From Endozoicomonas atrinae (GTDB lineage Bacteria; Pseudomonadota; Gammaproteobacteria; Pseudomonadales; Endozoicomonadaceae), in NCBI RefSeq assembly GCF_001647025.1, contig NZ_LUKQ02000004.1, positions 12,947-66,805 on the forward strand: a stretch of DNA of 53,859 nt, in the 5' to 3' direction. Positions 17,127 through 25,770 of the stretch are shown here, piece after piece (the first letter of the stretch is position 1; every line of letters begins with the position of its first letter). A program made the translations under genes and the position numbers. A model generated the notes under the pieces. It was not told the DNA's origin, ran no database searches, and saw only the letters and a program-made list of their open reading frames with translations.

Positions 17127-17603
17127 ATGACTCTTTTGATTTGCCGAGTCCCCTTTTCCATCAGAAAGTTCTGTTATGCACTGGTTCCTTTACTGGCGAC
17201 TCTCCTGTTTTATGTCCAGACAAGCCATGCTGAAGATCTTTCTGAGAAAGCGCCCAAAGCCGCCAGCTTTAATAATTTTTACCTGGTGACATGGGACACC
17301 AAGTCCATCACCAACCGAAAGAAGTTTGACAAACTGCTTTCAGATCAGGCGGGCAGCCTGCTCAAGCTCTGGAAAGCGGGTAAAATTGAAAACGTTTATA
17401 TTGATCCCAAGCCAACCGACCAGGAAGGTCAGAGAGTCGGGACTGTCGCATTTTTTGTTCGAGCAACATCTCCTGAAACGGCAAAAGCGATTCTGGCAGA
17501 CATGCCGTTTGTGAAAAACAAAGTGGCCAGCTATCAGCTGAAGGAAGTCGGTGCATTCTGGCTTGGCCGCCCGGAAGATCTTGGTATTGGTACAAATGAC
17601 TAA
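17127..17603 (+). CDS. Secreted YCII/ferredoxin-like-fold protein
   Basis: 158 residues from the ATG at 17127, chosen because AGAGGA lies about 8 nt upstream; the longer frame starting at 17094 overlaps the previous gene. A signal peptide ends at about TSHA-ED. The mature domain (FYLVTWDTKSITNRKKFDKL, then VGTVAFFVRATSPETAKAIL and DMPFVKNKVASYQLKEVG) has the beta-alpha-beta layout of small YCII or muconolactone-isomerase-like dimeric domains. In that fold ILADMPFVKNKVASYQLKEV matches the usual end (a delta-P-F-V segment). An exported version is unusual. Function is unknown. Confidence 0.6.
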   Translation: MTLLICRVPFSIRKFCYALVPLLATLLFYVQTSHAEDLSEKAPKAASFNNFYLVTWDTKSITNRKKFDKLLSDQAGSLLKLWKAGKIENVYIDPKPTDQEGQRVGTVAFFVRATSPETAKAILADMPFVKNKVASYQLKEVGAFWLGRPEDLGIGTND

Positions 17604-17714
17604 TGATTAGACAACTGATACGCTTTGATACAACCTCAATATGAATAGCTGTAGCACAAAAACACTATAATAAATTACGATATCTTATTACCTAAAAAAA
17701 AACAGGGCAAATAG

Positions 17715-18248
17715 ATGAGCAACTCTGATAAATACCCCATACTCATGCGCCTGATGCACTGGACTGTCGGTCTTCTCATCCTTGGAATTATTGGTGCTGG
17801 CTGGTATATGGTCGGCCTGGAAGATAGCGTCAGTTATAAATACGATATTTACCACTGGCACAAGTCCTTCGGTGTTCTGGTGATTTTCCTGTTGTTTGCC
17901 CGTCTGGTGATTCGCTGGGCCAGCAAGGTTCCGAAACTACCTGACAGCATGCCTGCTTATCAGAGAAAACTGGGAACACTGGTGCACTGGCTCCTCTACC
18001 TCTTTATGTTCCTCGTACCAGTAAGCGGATACCTGATGTCTGATGCGGGCGGTCGTGATGTGCCTCTGTTTAACCTGGTCATGCCCAGCTTTCTGGAAAA
18101 GAACCAGGATCTAGCATCTTTTTTTCATGAAGTTCACCATACTATCCCCTATATTCTGCTAGGTATTGTGGTACTGCACACTCTGGCAGCGATTAAGCAT
18201 CGTTACTTCGATAAGCCCGAGCATGATGTACTTCGTCGAATGCTCTGA
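17715..18248 (+). CDS. Cytochrome b561, CybB family
   Basis: Inner-membrane di-heme b-type cytochrome with four helices, 177 residues. It moves electrons from quinol, with a superoxide:ubiquinone role reported for E. coli CybB. Likely heme ligands are His15 (LMHW), His47 or His49 (YHWHKSFG), His138/His141 (FHEVHH) and His155 (VVLHTLAAIKH), matching the family's four positions. The WHKSFGVLV and LHTLAAIKHRY segments are diagnostic. AGGG lies about 8 nt before the ATG. The strong intrinsic terminator at 18267 ends the transcript. Confidence 0.93.
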   Translation: MSNSDKYPILMRLMHWTVGLLILGIIGAGWYMVGLEDSVSYKYDIYHWHKSFGVLVIFLLFARLVIRWASKVPKLPDSMPAYQRKLGTLVHWLLYLFMFLVPVSGYLMSDAGGRDVPLFNLVMPSFLEKNQDLASFFHEVHHTIPYILLGIVVLHTLAAIKHRYFDKPEHDVLRRML

Positions 18249-18266
18249 TTCATTTCATACAGATTT

Positions 18267-18295
18267 AAAAAAGGCCCTCAATTGAGGGCCTTTTT
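18267..18295. terminator. Intrinsic terminator, probably bidirectional
   Basis: AAAAAGGCCCTCAATTGAGGGCCTTTTT is a perfect inverted repeat with a GC-rich stem and T-run on either strand. It lies between converging cytochrome b561 and polyamine-binding protein genes. Confidence 0.93.
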
Positions 18296-18309
18296 ATTGA
18301 CTACGTATC

Positions 18310-19413
18310 TCAGCTTTTATTTGCAGTTTTCGCCCTGTTCCAGGCTCGGGTTACCGTACGGACAATTTTCTTGTTCGGAGACTTCACCACAAACAGAGAG
18401 TTCAGCCGTGCCTCTGATGGATAGATGCCATCATTATTGCGCATCACGTCATCCACCAAAGGGGTCGCCTTGCGGTTGGCATTGGCATAAGCCACATAGT
18501 TACTGATGTCAGCAGTTACCTGGGGCTCCAGAATATAATTCAGGAACTGGTAAGCACTCTCCTTGTTCATGGCGTCTTTTGGCATGGCAAGAACGTCGTA
18601 CCATACGGTCGCACCTTCTTTTGGAATGTAATAACGAATATTAATCCCGTCTTTTTTACCCAGCTCGGAGGCCTGCAGAGTACCGCCGGAGTAAGCAATC
18701 GCAGCACAGATTTCACCACTGGCCAGACCATCCACAAACTGGGAAGAACTGAAATAGCGAATATGAGGAACAATTTTGGCCAGGTGATCACCGGCAGCCT
18801 GCCAATCTTTTGGGTTCTTGCTGTTTGGGTCTTTGCCCTGATAAACCATAATGGAAGCCAGAACATCCATGGGATCATCAAGAATGGCAATGCCACAAGA
18901 GGACAGCTTTTCTGCATTCTCAGGATTAAGAATCAGGTCCCAGCTATCCAGAGGGGCATCGTCACCCAGCACCGCTTTCACTTTCTCAACGTTATAGCCG
19001 ATACCCGAAGTCCCCCACATGTAGGGAATGGTATAACGGTTACCCGGATCGAAGGCTTCCAGTTTTTCCATCAGAATGGGGTCCAGATTCTGCCAGTTAG
19101 GAATACGACTTTTATCCAGCTCCTCGTAAACCCCTGCTTTAATCTGATTCGGTACAAAATAACTGGATGGAACCACCACATCGAAACCTGAACGTCCCGC
19201 CAGCAGCTTGCCTTCCAGCATTTCATTGCTGTCGTACAAACTATAGGTAACGTTTATACCGGTAGATTTCTCAAAGTCAGATACCGTATTTTCGGCAATA
19301 TAGTGAGACCAGTTGTAAACATTCAGTTGTGGCTTCTCTTCTGCATGGCCAGTGGAGATTACAGAGATGGAAACCGCTACAGACAACAACCCGGAAATCA
19401 ATGCTTTCAACAA
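18310..19413 (-). CDS. Polyamine (putrescine-type) periplasmic binding protein, PotF/PotD family
   Basis: Substrate-binding protein of a spermidine/putrescine ABC importer, 367 residues. The signal peptide ends near STGHA-EE. The mature N-terminus LNVYNWSHYIAENTVSDFEK and the LLAGRSGFDVVVPSSYF and TIPYMWGTSGIGYNVEKV segments are classic PotF. YSGGTLQASE contributes to the ligand pocket. Length and motifs are complete. No potGHI permease or ATPase genes adjoin. Instead, an acetylpolyamine amidohydrolase follows on the same strand upstream (93-bp gap), suggesting joint use of acetylated polyamines. Confidence 0.92.
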   Translation of the reverse strand: MLKALISGLLSVAVSISVISTGHAEEKPQLNVYNWSHYIAENTVSDFEKSTGINVTYSLYDSNEMLEGKLLAGRSGFDVVVPSSYFVPNQIKAGVYEELDKSRIPNWQNLDPILMEKLEAFDPGNRYTIPYMWGTSGIGYNVEKVKAVLGDDAPLDSWDLILNPENAEKLSSCGIAILDDPMDVLASIMVYQGKDPNSKNPKDWQAAGDHLAKIVPHIRYFSSSQFVDGLASGEICAAIAYSGGTLQASELGKKDGINIRYYIPKEGATVWYDVLAMPKDAMNKESAYQFLNYILEPQVTADISNYVAYANANRKATPLVDDVMRNNDGIYPSEARLNSLFVVKSPNKKIVRTVTRAWNRAKTANKS

Positions 19414-19506
19414 TCATTACTCCTGTTGAAAGTTAAGAGTGATACAGTCCTTTGACTGCCCCCATAAAAAAGGCCACTGAAACAGTAGCCATTACCTAAA
19501 GCCTAT

Positions 19507-20544
19507 TCAGGCTTCGTACTTTTGAAACCCTTCAAGCACATTGGCAGTGTTCGTGCCCAGGGCATCAACAGCGTACCCACCCTCAAAAATAAATTGAGTA
19601 GGTAAACCCAGTTCCGCAATCAAGCGGCCCATTGTTGTGTAATTGTCCGACTTCAGTTTGAAAAACGAGATAGGATCCTGCTCGTAGCTATCCAGCCCAA
19701 GAGATACCAGCAGAACATCAGGCTTATACGCAGCAATCTTATTCAGTGCTTTCTGCAGAGCCGGTTCATAGTCAGACCAGTGGCTGTTCAGGGCCAGAGG
19801 CAGGTTCAAGTTAAAACCTTTACCATCACCCTCTCCCGTTTCTTCCTGATAGCCCAGGAAATAAGGGTAGTCCCAGGCAGGATCGGCATGAACGGATGTA
19901 AAGAGAACATCTGCACGATCGTAGAAAATCGACTGTGTGCCATTGCCGTGATGGTAATCCACATCCAGAATGGCAACTCGCTGACTGCCATTGTCCAGAT
20001 AGGCTTGAGCAGCTATAGCGGCATTGTTCAGATAACAATAACCACCCATTTGATCCTGACTGGCATGGTGCCCGGGTGGACGACACAGACTGAAGACAGA
20101 ACGCTCACCCTGCTGAATCAACTGCTGGCCAGAAAGTGCACACTCGACCGAAGCCCAGATCGCCTGCCAGCTACCTTCAACAATAGCAGCGGTCAGGTCT
20201 GAGGAGTAATAGCCCAGCTTCCCTTCAATGTGCTCGGGACAGACAGAACGAAACCTTCTAACCGGAAGGCAGTAAGGCATAGCCTGGGTGCTTTCAGGAA
20301 ATTCTGCCTGCCACAGAGACCAGGCCTGCTGAAGAAAGTCCACATACTCCCGGGAATGGACCCGCGCAGCCAGATCAACCGTAGAGTGATTCGGAGCAAT
20401 AACCGGCCCAAGATCTCTGGCCGTAATATGCTTTAGAACAATCCCGGTTCGTTCAGCGACTTCAAAGCTGGGTACCAGTTCACCACTGAGTACTTCCTGA
20501 ATATTGCAGTGAAGCGCCTGCTGCTCAGAGTAGATAGTGATCAT
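19507..20544 (-). CDS. Acetylpolyamine amidohydrolase, histone-deacetylase family
   Basis: Zinc hydrolase that removes acetyl groups from acetylated polyamines (or possibly acetyl-lysine), 345 residues. The fold's signature residues are present: His159/His160 in RPPGHHA, zinc ligands Asp196 and His198 in DVDYHHGNG, Asp285 in LGLDSYEQDP, and Tyr324 in EGGYAVDALG. These are one residue off the numbering of the Mycoplana enzyme. The neighbouring polyamine-binding protein gene supports polyamines as substrate. The start codon lies in the closing stem of a predicted 5' leader hairpin. Confidence in family is high, in substrate moderate. Confidence 0.9.
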   Translation of the reverse strand: MITIYSEQQALHCNIQEVLSGELVPSFEVAERTGIVLKHITARDLGPVIAPNHSTVDLAARVHSREYVDFLQQAWSLWQAEFPESTQAMPYCLPVRRFRSVCPEHIEGKLGYYSSDLTAAIVEGSWQAIWASVECALSGQQLIQQGERSVFSLCRPPGHHASQDQMGGYCYLNNAAIAAQAYLDNGSQRVAILDVDYHHGNGTQSIFYDRADVLFTSVHADPAWDYPYFLGYQEETGEGDGKGFNLNLPLALNSHWSDYEPALQKALNKIAAYKPDVLLVSLGLDSYEQDPISFFKLKSDNYTTMGRLIAELGLPTQFIFEGGYAVDALGTNTANVLEGFQKYEA

Positions 20545-20597
20545 TTCTATAGAAAGAACCTGATTGGTAAGTCAAAAAGCAGGTCATCCTATAGAAA
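20544..20597 (-). promoter_or_regulatory. Leader hairpin overlapping the amidohydrolase start codon
   Basis: On the transcript TTTCTATAG (20597-20589) pairs perfectly with CTATAGAAA (20552-20544), whose last A begins the ATG. A nested ACCTG/CAGGT helix lies inside. The ribosome-binding region would be inside the fold. It could equally be a DNA operator, since the 9-bp arms form an inverted repeat. Confidence 0.4.
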
Positions 20598-20663
20598 TCT
20601 TCAAATGAGGTATACACGCATAAATACGTCGCCAGACACTGCAAATACTGGCAGCAGAGAGCT

Positions 20664-21725
20664 TCATGCAACGGTCAGTCGGTTGCATTTTTGCCACTGG
20701 GCACCACGCCCTCTTCCTACAGGCTCCAGAAGACCTTCAGAGCGCATCTGCTGAACCACTTTTTTGACCAGCTCCCGGCTGACTGTGGGTATCTGCAGGC
20801 AAATATCGGCAATGGAAAAGGCATGGCTGGTCTGTTCAATGGCCATCCTTACCAGCTGTGATTTAGGAGCGCGACTCCCCTGCCACTGCAGAGTATGAAT
20901 TTTATCTTCCAGCTCATCGTAAGCACGAATCAGGGTATTCAGAAAAAAGTCGATCCATGGCATCGGGTTGTGTTGCCCTTCATGCCAGCCTTTGACACTC
21001 AGCTGTAATGCTCTTTTGTAGGCCTGCTCATGGCGCACCAGAACCCGCTCAAGGCTGATCAGCTGGGCAACCTGATAGCCGTTAAGTGCCAGCATCATCG
21101 CCATAATCAACCAGGCTATTCGGGCATTGCCATCGCTGAAAGGGTGTATACAGAGAAAGTCCAATACGACTGCGGGTATCAGTAACAGAGGCTCAACCTG
21201 TTGCTGAAGCCCTTCATGGTAATAGGCAACCAGCTCTTCCATTGCGCCGGCAATCGCCGTGGCTGGCATGGTTCGATATAAAACACCGATTCTCTGACCT
21301 TTGCTGTCCCGCTCGACAATTTCTTTATTGGTAACCCGCCAGCGCCCTCCTTCATGGGGCACGTGGGCATATAACATGGCATGCAGCTGGCGGATAAGGC
21401 TTACTGACAAGGTCATGTGTTCGCCAGGCTCAACCACAATATCCAGACCATCCCGGTAGCCAGCAACCTGTCTTTCTACCGGTGCGGTCGGTCGGTATTC
21501 CTTGTGCACCAGCTTACGAACCAGCTCTCTGGAAGCGACAATGCCATCCAGACGACTGCTGTATTCAACGGATTCCAGTACCGCAACCTGACGAAGTGTA
21601 TCCAGAACCTCCGGTTGCTGACGGATAGTCACCAGCTGCCGACCTCTGAATTCTCCCAATTGCCTGAACAGCCCCAACTGATAACTGCTGAAGGCATAAC
21701 CGGATAAATGCTGCAGTGTTTTCAT
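20664..21725 (-). CDS. Fic-domain protein with C-terminal winged helix
   Basis: Predicted nucleotidyltransferase (usually AMPylation of target hydroxyls), 353 residues. The Fic motif is His194-PFSDGNAR-Arg202. The usual second glycine of GN[GK]R is Ala here, but the catalytic His, Asp/Glu-position Asp198, Gly199-Asn200 and Arg202 remain. Upstream, Ser56-x-x-x-Asp60-Gly61 (SSRLDG) occupies the place of the class II inhibitory motif [ST]xxxE[GN], with Asp for Glu. The HEGGRWRVTNKEIV flap segment is at about 124-137. A winged helix (about 285-340, SFAI-like ADICLQIPTVSRELVKKVV) follows the core. The gene is alone on its strand. Target unknown. Confidence 0.9.
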   Translation of the reverse strand: MKTLQHLSGYAFSSYQLGLFRQLGEFRGRQLVTIRQQPEVLDTLRQVAVLESVEYSSRLDGIVASRELVRKLVHKEYRPTAPVERQVAGYRDGLDIVVEPGEHMTLSVSLIRQLHAMLYAHVPHEGGRWRVTNKEIVERDSKGQRIGVLYRTMPATAIAGAMEELVAYYHEGLQQQVEPLLLIPAVVLDFLCIHPFSDGNARIAWLIMAMMLALNGYQVAQLISLERVLVRHEQAYKRALQLSVKGWHEGQHNPMPWIDFFLNTLIRAYDELEDKIHTLQWQGSRAPKSQLVRMAIEQTSHAFSIADICLQIPTVSRELVKKVVQQMRSEGLLEPVGRGRGAQWQKCNRLTVA

Positions 21726-21953
21726 ACGTAATACGATTAAAAATATAATAGGTATTTATCGGGCATAAAGCTGAAAACCAGAGCACAGCGTTAATTAATA
21801 CCCATTAAATTCAGAAATTTGAGGAAAGTCTAAGAATAGGATATTTATTGGATAATTTTTAATCAAACTCGTAAAAACACCTATCCGATAGTAGGACGAG
21901 TGCCAGGCATGCACTTCAACGTAAAATCTAAGGCAAGGAAGAAAAGAGGAAGG

Positions 21954-21991
21954 TTTCCCGCAAAGTCATTGGACTGGCTTTTGCGGGAAGA
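21954..21991 (-). terminator. Hairpin downstream of the Cys-rich lipoprotein gene
   Basis: TTTCCCGCAAAG at 21954-21965 pairs with CTTTTGCGGGAAGA at 21978-21991, with one extra base. Read on the minus strand it is followed by the pyrimidine-rich CCTTCCTCTTTTCTTCC. It starts 14 bp after the lipoprotein stop. The rest of 21726-22004 shows nothing clear. Confidence 0.5.
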
Positions 21992-22004
21992 GATGGATTG
22001 ATAA

Positions 22005-22439
22005 TTAAAACTTACAAACCTGTACACACATCAACACACAGGCCATCGCCTCAGGGTCATTACGACAGGCGGATGCGCAGGGATTAAATTCCCCACCCAG
22101 CTCTGTACAGGTTTCTTCTGCCATGAACTCACACTCCTGATGCTCTTCCAGCCAGCGGCTTCCCTCAGAAGAAATACACGCCAGAACATTCTCAGGTCCA
22201 GTTGCTGTGATCTGGGCAGGAATAGAGCGGGTCATGCGCACATCTTTCAGGATACCTGCCTTGCTTAATTCAAGTACCTGCTGCATAACAGGATCCGGGG
22301 TCATGGTTGAACCGGTAAACTGACGGGTTACTTCAACTTCCGAGTTTTCAGCATTAATATCCTGTGACTCCTGAGTTGAAGCACAGCCAGCCAGGAGAAT
22401 TGCCAGCGAAACCAGCATTCCAGAAATAACTTTTTTCAT
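22005..22439 (-). CDS. Cysteine-rich lipoprotein of unknown function
   Basis: 144 residues with a lipoprotein signal peptide; the lipobox LAGC places the lipidated Cys at 19. The middle region is polar. The last 60 residues carry eight cysteines (CISSEG, QECEF, EETCTE, NPCASACRND, AMACVLMCVQVCKF), suggesting a small disulfide-bonded knob on the periplasmic or outer-surface side. The spacing EFNPCASACRNDPEAMAC recalls short Cys-rich tails in other bacterial lipoproteins, but I cannot name a family. It may be cotranscribed with truC, which ends 31 bp upstream. Confidence 0.75.
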   Translation of the reverse strand: MKKVISGMLVSLAILLAGCASTQESQDINAENSEVEVTRQFTGSTMTPDPVMQQVLELSKAGILKDVRMTRSIPAQITATGPENVLACISSEGSRWLEEHQECEFMAEETCTELGGEFNPCASACRNDPEAMACVLMCVQVCKF

Positions 22440-22470
22440 TGAAATATCTCAACCTTATAAAAAATGGTAT

Positions 22471-23223
22471 TTATTCACTGGCATTTGACATTGTCCAGCC
22501 AAATCGTTCCAAAAGTTGATCAAACACAATATCCATAGAAGCATAAAAAGAGATGGGCTTCCCGGTGACCGGGTGGTCCATTTCCATTTTGGAACAATGC
22601 AGGAGTAATCGGTCAGCATCAAAGTTCTCTGCAAAATACCGATTATGGTTTCCCTTTCCATGTTTGGCATCACCAATAATTGGATGGGCAATGTGCTTCA
22701 TGTGCCGACGAATCTGGTGCTTGCGACCGGTTCTGGGCTTTGCCTCCACCAGAGAATATCGGCTGCAGGGATATCGATCAATCGCTATTGGTAGCTCAAT
22801 GGTTGCCAGTCTACGATAATCGGTTATCGCTTCTTGAGCCGGCTTATCCTTGCGGGCTTTTCGGTCAGTTATTTTATCCAGTTTCTCCTTCAACGGGTGA
22901 TCAATCACACCGGATTCAGGCGCATAGCCCCGAACGATGGCAAGATAGGTTTTACTGACCAGGCCTTCCTGGAACTGCTCACCCGCTCTTTTGGCAACGT
23001 CGGCTGACAGGGCAAAAACCAGCACACCCGACGTGGGTTTATCCAGTCTATGAAGGGGGAAGACATGTTGACCTATCTGATCCCTCAATAACTGGATGGC
23101 AAAGCGGGTTTCATGACGATCAATCATGGAGCGGTGGACCAGCAGGCCGGAGGGTTTATTGATAGCCACCAGCCATTGGTCCTGATAGATAATATCAAGC
23201 TGTTCTGCAGGCGCTTCAATCAT
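22471..23223 (-). CDS. truC: tRNA pseudouridine(65) synthase TruC
   Basis: RluA-family pseudouridine synthase that modifies U65 in certain tRNAs, 250 residues from the ATG at 23223. The catalytic Asp61 sits in HRLDKPTSG. Family segments NKPSGLLVHRS, PRTGRKHQIRRHMKHI and HPIIGDAKHGKGNHNR match E. coli TruC along the whole length. A TTG 30 bp further upstream would add ten residues that do not match the family, so I prefer the ATG. It precedes the Cys-rich lipoprotein gene by 31 bp on the same strand. Confidence 0.92.
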   Translation of the reverse strand: MIEAPAEQLDIIYQDQWLVAINKPSGLLVHRSMIDRHETRFAIQLLRDQIGQHVFPLHRLDKPTSGVLVFALSADVAKRAGEQFQEGLVSKTYLAIVRGYAPESGVIDHPLKEKLDKITDRKARKDKPAQEAITDYRRLATIELPIAIDRYPCSRYSLVEAKPRTGRKHQIRRHMKHIAHPIIGDAKHGKGNHNRYFAENFDADRLLLHCSKMEMDHPVTGKPISFYASMDIVFDQLLERFGWTMSNASE

Positions 23224-23334
23224 GCCTTTTGCCCAACAATAAAAAGTCCCCAAGAATAAAGGCTATCGAAGATCAAATCTATTTAGTGATTGTTTTCAAA
23301 AAGATGCACTAATTAAAGTCTGCATATACCCAGA

Positions 23335-24105
23335 TCAGCTGTTTTTTCTGGCCACAATCCTGATTTCATCTTCCGGGCCATGTTTCCATATTGGGTAGTG
23401 ATCTGCGGGAGCCATGCAGCTGTACTCAATCGAAAAACCAAGGCGGAGCAAAACCATGATAAGCTGGTTCAGGTTAAAAAAATGCAGGGGAATAGAGAGC
23501 TTATCTCTCCGGTATCGCTCTAAAGTAGCCAGAGCTTCGTCTTGTTGACTGGCAGGACAACGACGATACTGCTTTTCCAGTAATTCAACAAAATCTGGCA
23601 CCATACCGGAGAGAAACAGAGGCGAGCTTTTTCGTTCATCTTCAAATTGCTGCTGCAGCCCCAAACCGTCAAGAATAGCCATTTGATCCGAAACACAGGT
23701 AAAAACAAAACGCCCACCCGGCTCGAGAATCCGGTGTACTTCCCAAATAGCAGCGATCGTTTCAGCATGGTCAAGGAAGTGCAAAACCAGTGAGCACAGT
23801 GCACCTGCCACAGATTCATCATGAAAAGGGATATTATCTGGCAATCGCCCTACCCGACTCTGAAAGCGAGCTTTTTGATCAACATCAAGGCTTCGGTGGA
23901 TAGCTTCAAACCCGCTATCAGATAGATCCAATCCGATAATATCAGCCCCACTTTTCAAACCGGCATGGATATGGGTTCCATCACCACAGCCAATATCAAG
24001 CAATGGCCCTTTTCCTTGCCAGCAATCGGTCCAGTAAGTCAGCAGGGGCGTTTCCAGAGCAAAGGCGTAACCAACACCTGAAGGTGCCAGACTAAACTCA
24101 GCCAT
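23335..24105 (-). CDS. SAM-dependent methyltransferase
   Basis: Class I (Rossmann) methyltransferase, 256 residues. Motif I is LLDIGCGDGTH (about 35-45), the acidic end of strand two is IGLDLSDSG, motif post-II is FHDESVAGALCSLVLHF, and HRILEPGGRFVFTCVS is the usual motif III area. The C-terminal part (QYRRCPASQQDEALATLERY) is probably substrate-specific. The substrate is unknown. Its first 8 bp overlap the end of the EamA gene, so the two are translationally coupled and may act on the same metabolite. Confidence 0.85.
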   Translation of the reverse strand: MAEFSLAPSGVGYAFALETPLLTYWTDCWQGKGPLLDIGCGDGTHIHAGLKSGADIIGLDLSDSGFEAIHRSLDVDQKARFQSRVGRLPDNIPFHDESVAGALCSLVLHFLDHAETIAAIWEVHRILEPGGRFVFTCVSDQMAILDGLGLQQQFEDERKSSPLFLSGMVPDFVELLEKQYRRCPASQQDEALATLERYRRDKLSIPLHFFNLNQLIMVLLRLGFSIEYSCMAPADHYPIWKHGPEDEIRIVARKNS

Positions 24106-24973
24106 GATTCATACTCTCCTCCGCAAATAAACTGCCAATGGTAATAGCACCAAGAATGACAGCTCCTCCTAACAGCGTTCTGGTCGAAGGTATCTCTGAC
24201 AGGAAGAGCCCAGCTAAAACAATACCGTAAACAGGTTCCAGACAGGTTGCCAGACTTACCAGCTGTGCTTTTAAATAACGCAGGCTGTTTAAAAACAGCA
24301 TCAGAGGTAGCGTTGTACATAACAACCCAAGCAGCAACAGCTGCAACCAGTAGTCTGCAATGGTACTGACACCCACTTTTGGCATGACCAGTAACGTGGT
24401 AATAACCGCCCCGATATTCTGGAGGCAGGTCAATACCATTGCATCGGTCTTCTGAATACGGCTTCTGTTAGCGAGAGAGAGAATAGCAAACAGGAAAGCA
24501 CTCAAAATGCCCCAGCCAACTCCTTCAGCAATCCCCCTCTCCGTATTCATGGAAGAAAGGGGAAAAACGATAAACAGGCCAGCAACAACTCCGGTCGCCG
24601 TGAGCATATCCAGCCACCTTAAACGCTCCCTGAATAGCAAGGGCTCCAGCAATGTCACAAATACCGGAAAAGAGGAGAATGACAGCAGTCCTATCGCAAC
24701 AGAAGAAACCTGAATAGCCTGGAAAAAGGTGATCCAGTGGGCAGCCAGCAAACTCCCAAGCATCACATTCACTGGCCATTGACCAGATACAAACAGGCGC
24801 CGAACCTTCCCTGTAAGCGCCAGAATAAGTATTAGAGCGGTACTTCCAACCAATGTTCTTCCCAGCACAATCCAGCTGGGATCAATAGGCAGCAGCTTGC
24901 CAAATAGCCCTGAAATACCAAATAACAAAATGGCGATATGAAGCGTGAATAAAGCCTGTCGGCTATCGTTCAT
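24098..24973 (-). CDS. EamA/DMT-family transporter
   Basis: Inner-membrane permease, 291 residues, with about ten hydrophobic segments in two EamA repeats (FGISGLFGKLLPIDPSWIVL and LQNIGAVITTLLVMPKVGVS regions). TCLEPVYGIVLAGLFLSEIP at about 235-254 is the conserved second-repeat motif. The substrate is unknown. Its stop overlaps the methyltransferase start by 8 bp. A 415-bp gap upstream (24974-25388) is AT-rich and holds only the divergent promoters as far as I can see. Confidence 0.88.
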   Translation of the reverse strand: MNDSRQALFTLHIAILLFGISGLFGKLLPIDPSWIVLGRTLVGSTALILILALTGKVRRLFVSGQWPVNVMLGSLLAAHWITFFQAIQVSSVAIGLLSFSSFPVFVTLLEPLLFRERLRWLDMLTATGVVAGLFIVFPLSSMNTERGIAEGVGWGILSAFLFAILSLANRSRIQKTDAMVLTCLQNIGAVITTLLVMPKVGVSTIADYWLQLLLLGLLCTTLPLMLFLNSLRYLKAQLVSLATCLEPVYGIVLAGLFLSEIPSTRTLLGGAVILGAITIGSLFAEESMNHG

Positions 24974-25388
24974 TACTTTCCCTTACATCTAAAACAGGAA
25001 AAGGCAGCCTGTCGGCCAACCAGAAAGCGGGCATGCCAGGTTCTTTTGCCCTAAGCCCGTGTAGAAAAGAGCTGGAAGAATAACTGATTAATCAGAAAAG
25101 TGCTGGAAAAATGACATTATGGGCAAGAGAACCGCTATGGACTCATGTGCAGCAGTTTTAATAAATACAAAATTTAAAAGATCGAAGAAATAGAAACAGC
25201 AGATAATCAGCCAATAAAATCAATAAATTAAAATCAAACAAGGCCAATTAATTATTACTCGTTGAAATTAAGAATCACAACTCTCTTTCACTTTCTTGTT
25301 ATTTGATCGCTATATAACTTCACTATTACTTAAACCCTTAATAAAAGGGGTCGGGAATAGGTTTGCCTAACTTCAATGGAGAACAACA

Positions 25389-25628
25389 ATGAAAAAGACA
25401 CTATTTGCCATCGTATCTTCTTCTGTCATTCTTTTCAGTGCCAACGCTTCAGCTGATCGGGACTATGCGGCTCAGGCCATGGAAAGACACGGCATGGAAG
25501 AGCCTTTATCAATGCCTATGATGAACGTATTCAATGCCAGAGCATCATTGGATTCTATCGTTGTCCCTACAAGGCATGAAAAGCTTCAGGCTAGAATGGA
25601 AGAGCTCTCTGAAAGAAGAGGAAATTAA
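25389..25628 (+). CDS. Small exported protein, unknown function
   Basis: 79 residues: a Sec signal peptide (KKTLFAIVSSSVILFSANASA, cleavage near 23) and a mature chain of about 56 residues that is polar, Met-rich (MERHGMEEPLSMPMMN) and ends in a charged helix (ARMEELSERRGN). GGAG lies about 6 nt before the ATG and a strong 13-bp hairpin follows, so it is an independent small transcription unit. The composition suggests a periplasmic peptide, possibly metal- or stress-related; that is only a guess. Confidence 0.65.
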   Translation: MKKTLFAIVSSSVILFSANASADRDYAAQAMERHGMEEPLSMPMMNVFNARASLDSIVVPTRHEKLQARMEELSERRGN

Positions 25629-25643
25629 TCTCCATTCTTAAAA

Positions 25644-25677
25644 ATATGGTTGTGATAACGCTTAATCACAACCATAT
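25644..25677 (+). terminator. Strong hairpin after the small exported protein
   Basis: ATATGGTTGTGAT at 25644-25656 pairs perfectly with ATCACAACCATAT at 25665-25677 around an 8-nt loop. CTTCTC follows. It lies 16 bp after the stop. Confidence 0.7.
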
Positions 25678-25770
25678 CTTCTCATTCTGATATAGCTCAC
25701 ACCTTCTATCAGACACTTTTATTTCCCTGGTCTAAACTTGATTTTTCTCAGCCAAATCAAGTGCAGAGCT

